Position numbers and translations under genes: made by a program
Assembly (NCBI GenBank): GCA_001600695.1
Contig: BCKQ01000002.1
Coordinates: forward strand, 496,001-560,000
Length of the DNA: 64,000 nucleotides
Direction: 5' to 3'
Source of the DNA: Ascoidea asiatica
Lineage: Eukaryota > Ascomycota > Saccharomycetes > Ascoideales > Ascoideaceae
Shown: positions 59,803 through 64,000 of the stretch, piece after piece
Layout: the number at the start of each line of letters is the position of its first letter
Numbering within the stretch: the first letter of the stretch is position 1
The notes under the pieces: model-generated
What the model was told of the DNA's origin: nothing
Database searches by the model: none
What the model saw: the letters and a program-made list of their open reading frames with translations, nothing else

Positions 59803-61307
59803 TTTGAGAGTATGCTTATATATTAAAGGCTAAGTAATAGAATGCTCTTTTTAGCATTTATTATTTTAGATATTATGCTTTCTTTTATAAACCAGATTAA
59901 TTTTCTAGCATTCAATTGAAATAATCTTCTTTTAATTAATCTAAACGAAAACTTACAATAGATAAAACTTTCAATAATTTAAAGAGAAATTGGAAGATTT
60001 TAAAGTCGAATGATATTACAAAATTCGAATTACTTGAGTAAAAACTTTAGATTTTCATTATTCATTAATCTCGCTACATGCACCCAGTATTCGATTAACA
60101 AATAAATCAATATTCTCATGAATCTACCGTACCTTAAATGAAAAATATATCACCTTCTTACTTATTTACATCCGAGTATTGATATTACAGGCTGAGTTTC
60201 TAAGTAAAACCGGTAATCGATTAAACTTATTTCCTTTTAAGTAGTATAATTTTTCATAAAGAAATTTAAAAGAAATTTTTGCAATATAATTTCCACATTC
60301 AGCTTAAAAGTAGTAGTCACATGACTGATAAACTAATTTGAACTGGAAAAGTTGAAACGTTTTCAAAAATATACCTGGATTGGTAGTTTTTAAACCGGTT
60401 TATACGGTGTCTAGTGTTATTGAACTTTGAAGGAATCCTCGGAAGTGGGTAAAACAAATCCAGGTAGGAAAGGTTTCGTTTAAAAGAAACTTGTTGCTGC
60501 AATGAAATTCTTTCTAGAGTGGTAGGAGTAACACATTGGGTACCGTGCATATTACAGCTGTATCCAATTTTGGGAATATGGTAATGTAAGGAATGTCACG
60601 AGACTTTAGGAGGTCTAGAAATAAAGGTTTCAAAAACATTGGACACCCCAATAATTAATAAAAGAACTACATATCTATTCCAGTGCGTCACGTGCTTTTT
60701 CTAATTCCAATGAAAGCGGAGTTAACAGTAACTTTTTTCAGTTACTAAGCTCTGTAGGAGTGGAAGGAGTCTATGAGGGAGAGCGAGCGTATTTCCACAG
60801 TCATATTTGGAGGAAATGACATTCAACTAAGGAAAGTATTGTAATTCACTTTTCGAAAAAACATTTTTAAACAGTAGCTATACAAATTTTATAGTAAAAT
60901 ATATCCTGGTTAAAAAGGTATTAACGTGCATTAAATCAGTTATTCAATATATTATTGAAGTATACATTCTTATTTAACAAACTTTTGCTAGCAATGCTGA
61001 AATTGAGTAATAAATAATTTGAAAAAGTTTCTCTATTTGAATGACGGTGTACGCCATAGCGATAAAAATCTAGTTAGAAATTGCTGGTGCTCTTCAGAAT
61101 TTTCGTGATCCTATTCCTTATCTATCTTGTATTTTTACAGTAAAACACTGTTACGACTTCACATCTGAATTTTACATTACTCACTTTATCATTTCTTGTT
61201 GATATAAATATCAAATATATTATATAGATCAAAATTTAATTATAAATTACTTTCATTATAAAAGCACAACTTCTGATCTAGACATTATCCATCCCTTTAC
61301 TTTTTCA
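59803..61307. promoter_or_regulatory. Desaturase/SIN3 divergent promoter
   Basis: This divergent region is 1.5 kb long. GTCACATG lies at 60316-60323 and GTCACGTG at 60687-60694, both Cbf1-type. AACCGGT words lie at about 60209 and 60392. A GC-richer segment lies at about 60370-60790 with GAGGGAGAGCGAGCG near 60775. A minus ORF at 60317-60550 has no recognisable family. No RNA gene was recognised. Confidence 0.5.
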
Positions 61308-64000
61308 ATGAATAGTAACGGTAATAATCAATCCAATGTATATTCAATTCATTCTCAACTGTTGAATGGCTCTGCAAAAATTCCTCCTGCTCAGCTTCAT
61401 CAACAACCATTAATTCAAACACAACAAGGTCATGGCACTACTGTTCAAGATAATAAGACTGTGAATGGTGTTCAAACTCTGCAAGTGCAACAACAAAATC
61501 ATCAGCTTCAACAAAATCATCAACTGCAACAAAATCAACAATCGCAAAATCAGGTACATCCTCCTCAATTACAGCAACAGCTACAACCAACACAACCAAG
61601 AGAACAAACTGGTTTCAGAACTTTAAATTTTGATGATGCGATTCTTTATCTTGATCAAGTTAAGCAACAATTTCAAGATCAGCCTGATATCTATAATAGC
61701 TTTCTTGATATAATGAAAGATTTTAAATTTCAAACTATTGATACACCTGGGGTTATCAATAGAGTTTCTTCTTTATTCCATGGTCACCCTAATCTTATTC
61801 AAGGTTTTAATGCATTTTTACCTTTTGGATATAAAATCGAGTGTTCATCTGACCCTTTAGACCCAAATCCTATAAGAGTTACTACTCCTAGAGGCTCGGT
61901 TTCCAGACCTGATATTCCGATATACCATCCTCCTTCACTAACTGTGAACTCATCATTATCTCTTGACAATACTTCAGTATTCTCTGAAAATGGGAATCCT
62001 TTATCTCAAACTCCAACTAATCCAATCTCAAATGCTTCTTTTGGTGCTAATGCTGGAAGCTTATCCTTACAGCAATTTCAACAGTATCCTAGGATTGAAT
62101 CTCAAAATTTCAATCCAGAATTATCTAAGGATATGATTGCTCAATCTCAGCCTCAAATGAATGATGCTATTACTTATGTCAATAAAATTAAGGTTCGTTT
62201 TGCAAATCAACCTGAATATTATAAAAGATTTTTAGAAATTCTACAAACTTATCAAAAAGAACAAAGACCTATTGAAGATATATATTCCGAGGTTACTAGA
62301 TTATTATCAGATACTCCAGATTTATTAGAAGATTTCAAAAAATTTATTCCTGAAACTGATCCATCCGAAAATATTAGTTATAAAAATTCTAATATGCAAA
62401 TCCACTCTCAACCTTCATTATATTCTTCGGTCAGTAAAAACTATTCAATAAATGGAGGACCTGTAACACCAAGCCATAATGGGCTTGAACTTCCTCCAGT
62501 GGGAAATTTCCCTCCTCCATCTAGTCATAAGAGAACCATGCCAATCAATGTGATACCTCAAAATCTGGATAATGGAAATGAAATTATTATCTCAAATGAA
62601 AGAGAAGCACTTCCTTCATCTCCTCAAACCTTTAACGTCCAAGTAATAAGGGAAGAATCTTCTTCTATTGAAGAACCATTAACTGAGGAAATTGAATATT
62701 TTTCAAGAATCAAAAAATTTATAAATAACAAAATTGGCTACAATAATTTTTTAAGGTTGGTTGGTTATTATAATGATGATTTAATTGATATTGAAACTCT
62801 TTTTGATAGAGTTCATACTTATATTGGAAAACAACCGGTACTATTTAGTTGGTTCAAATCATTTATTAAACCATTAGAAAAATCTAATCCAGAAAAAAAA
62901 TTACTGACAGATAATCAAAATAAGAAACAAACAATCATTTCTAATGTTCCCTTGAATCCTGAGAAACTCAAAAGAACTTTATACGAGCATGTTACGCCTA
63001 GTTATGTCAAATGCCCTGAAGCAGAACAAATTAACTATAATAATAATCGAGACAATATGTGTCGTGAAGTTTTAAATGAAAAGTATATCTTAACTCCTAA
63101 CTATCTCTGGGAAGATGAGCACAAAAGCAAATCTTTTCTAATTAACTCCTCAAAGAATTCCTTTTCAAATAAATATGAAAATATTTTACAAGAAATAGAG
63201 GAAGAGCGTCATTCATACGATTATTGGATGGAAACTAGCTTGAAAACATACCAAACTTTGGAAAATATTGGTCATAGAATATCAGCAATGTCGCCAAGTG
63301 CTAAATCTCGATTCAAAATACCTAATGATGCTTTGTCTAAATCAATAAACAAAAAAATAATTCAGAAATTATATAAAGATAAAGAAGTAAGTGATAGAAT
63401 TTTAAGGGGGTTATATGAGACTCCTGCATTTATTATTCCCATAATTCTCAAGAAATTGAAGCAAAAAGAAGATGAATGGAAGTCCTTGTATAGAGACTGG
63501 AATAAGATCTGGAATGAACAAGAGAGACTATACTATAAAAAAAGCTTCGATGTATTGGGTGAAAATTTTAAAGAAAAAGAGAAAAAATTGCTTCTTAATG
63601 ATTTTCTTTTAGATCAAATCGTCGAAGAAAAAAAACGGTTAAACTCTCTGGCGACTGTGAATCCATATTTCTCAAGTTTTATCAATTTGGGAAATAAGTT
63701 ATCTAATTCATATTCTCACTTAAAAATGGGAGTATCTGATTTATTCGGAGAAGACTATAGGCCTTTAGTGTTGTTACAGACAATTTTCTCATTATATTTA
63801 AAAAAGGATTTAATTTTACTAAATGACCCAGATGAAGAAGGAAGTTTGACTGAAGATTTTTTCAAAATGCATACTTTGGTCAATATAAGAAAGAAAAACC
63901 AATTTTCTATCACTGATCACTCTAGGTTGAAAGTTTTTTTTATTGAATTTTTAAAACTTATGTTTAGTTTACCACCGCCTATTTATGAAAATCTTTGTAA
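61308..64000 (+). CDS. SIN3: Transcriptional corepressor Sin3, 5' part (cut by window end)
   Basis: Sin3 is the scaffold of the Rpd3 histone deacetylase complexes. The frame opens at ATG 61308 and stays open for 897 codons to the window edge, so the C-terminus is missing. A Gln-rich N-terminus is followed by three PAH domains: PAH1 at about 102-175 (FDDAILYLDQVKQQFQDQPDI), PAH2 at about 283-350 (MNDAITYVNKIKVRFANQPE) and PAH3 at about 460-530. The Sin3 family domain that contacts the deacetylase begins near 554 (KRTLYEHVTPSYVKCPEAEQ), with RHSYDYWMETSLKTYQTLE inside. The low-complexity residue here is Gln, not Asn as in the left half of the window. A few CTG codons occur in this gene, more than in the genes before 45 kb. 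Confidence 0.96.
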   Translation, partial: MNSNGNNQSNVYSIHSQLLNGSAKIPPAQLHQQPLIQTQQGHGTTVQDNKTVNGVQTLQVQQQNHQLQQNHQLQQNQQSQNQVHPPQLQQQLQPTQPREQTGFRTLNFDDAILYLDQVKQQFQDQPDIYNSFLDIMKDFKFQTIDTPGVINRVSSLFHGHPNLIQGFNAFLPFGYKIECSSDPLDPNPIRVTTPRGSVSRPDIPIYHPPSLTVNSSLSLDNTSVFSENGNPLSQTPTNPISNASFGANAGSLSLQQFQQYPRIESQNFNPELSKDMIAQSQPQMNDAITYVNKIKVRFANQPEYYKRFLEILQTYQKEQRPIEDIYSEVTRLLSDTPDLLEDFKKFIPETDPSENISYKNSNMQIHSQPSLYSSVSKNYSINGGPVTPSHNGLELPPVGNFPPPSSHKRTMPINVIPQNLDNGNEIIISNEREALPSSPQTFNVQVIREESSSIEEPLTEEIEYFSRIKKFINNKIGYNNFLRLVGYYNDDLIDIETLFDRVHTYIGKQPVLFSWFKSFIKPLEKSNPEKKLLTDNQNKKQTIISNVPLNPEKLKRTLYEHVTPSYVKCPEAEQINYNNNRDNMCREVLNEKYILTPNYLWEDEHKSKSFLINSSKNSFSNKYENILQEIEEERHSYDYWMETSLKTYQTLENIGHRISAMSPSAKSRFKIPNDALSKSINKKIIQKLYKDKEVSDRILRGLYETPAFIIPIILKKLKQKEDEWKSLYRDWNKIWNEQERLYYKKSFDVLGENFKEKEKKLLLNDFLLDQIVEEKKRLNSLATVNPYFSSFINLGNKLSNSYSHLKMGVSDLFGEDYRPLVLLQTIFSLYLKKDLILLNDPDEEGSLTEDFFKMHTLVNIRKKNQFSITDHSRLKVFFIEFLKLMFSLPPPIYENLC

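Overview
The window is nuclear DNA of an ascomycete yeast (Saccharomycotina). It is very AT-rich, by eye about a quarter GC. Genes are monocistronic on both strands with no operons or ribosome binding sites. Introns are short, with GTATGT-like donors and (T/A)CTAAC or ACTAAT branch sites. Nearly every gene has a recognisable Saccharomyces cerevisiae relative, but a sphingolipid delta-4 desaturase that S. cerevisiae lacks is present, so this is a different lineage. Proteins in the first 45 kb are loaded with Asn runs encoded by AAT. I cannot name the species.

Layout, left to right: an unrecognised coiled-coil gene (-); MVP1 (+, one intron); RCL1 (-) and TAF4 (+) divergent; ALE1 (+); SEY1 (+) convergent with MED4 (-); the TFIIIA gene PZF1 (+); TAH1 (-) and PSY4 (-), each split by an intron after a first exon of under 30 nt; the SH3 gene LSB1/PIN3 (+) convergent with SWC4 (-); PRB1 (+) convergent with VPS75 (-, tiny first exon); YTP1 (-); HIS2 (+) and ARG4 (-), whose stop codons are 18 bp apart; BFA1 (-); a gene desert of about 4.9 kb that contains ambiguous bases (41002-41005); a FUN19-type SWIRM gene (+); LTV1 (+); asparaginyl- and prolyl-tRNA synthetase genes, divergent; an unrecognised multi-pass membrane gene (-); HIT1 (-); UBP14 (+) convergent with the delta-4 desaturase (-); and SIN3 (+), cut by the right edge.

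The genes are ordinary housekeeping functions: transcription (TFIID, Mediator, SWR1/NuA4, Sin3/Rpd3, TFIIIA), ribosome and snoRNP assembly (Rcl1, Ltv1, Hit1, Tah1), translation, amino-acid synthesis, ER shape and lipids, vacuolar proteolysis and endosomal sorting, mitotic exit, and ubiquitin recycling. Several neighbours match short stretches of S. cerevisiae gene order as I remember it (MVP1/TAF4, ALE1/MED4, ARG4/DED81/ProRS, BFA1/HIT1).

The most unusual material is non-coding. GC-rich islands with short tandem repeats sit in several promoters of an otherwise AT-rich genome. RTCACRTG (Cbf1-type) sites recur in the intergenic regions. A CACGGATAC/TATCCGGA motif pair is shared by the ARG4 and aminoacyl-tRNA synthetase promoters. 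The gene desert borders a change in coding style. I found no tRNA, rRNA, transposon, CRISPR array or viral sequence, and no clearly new multi-gene system.
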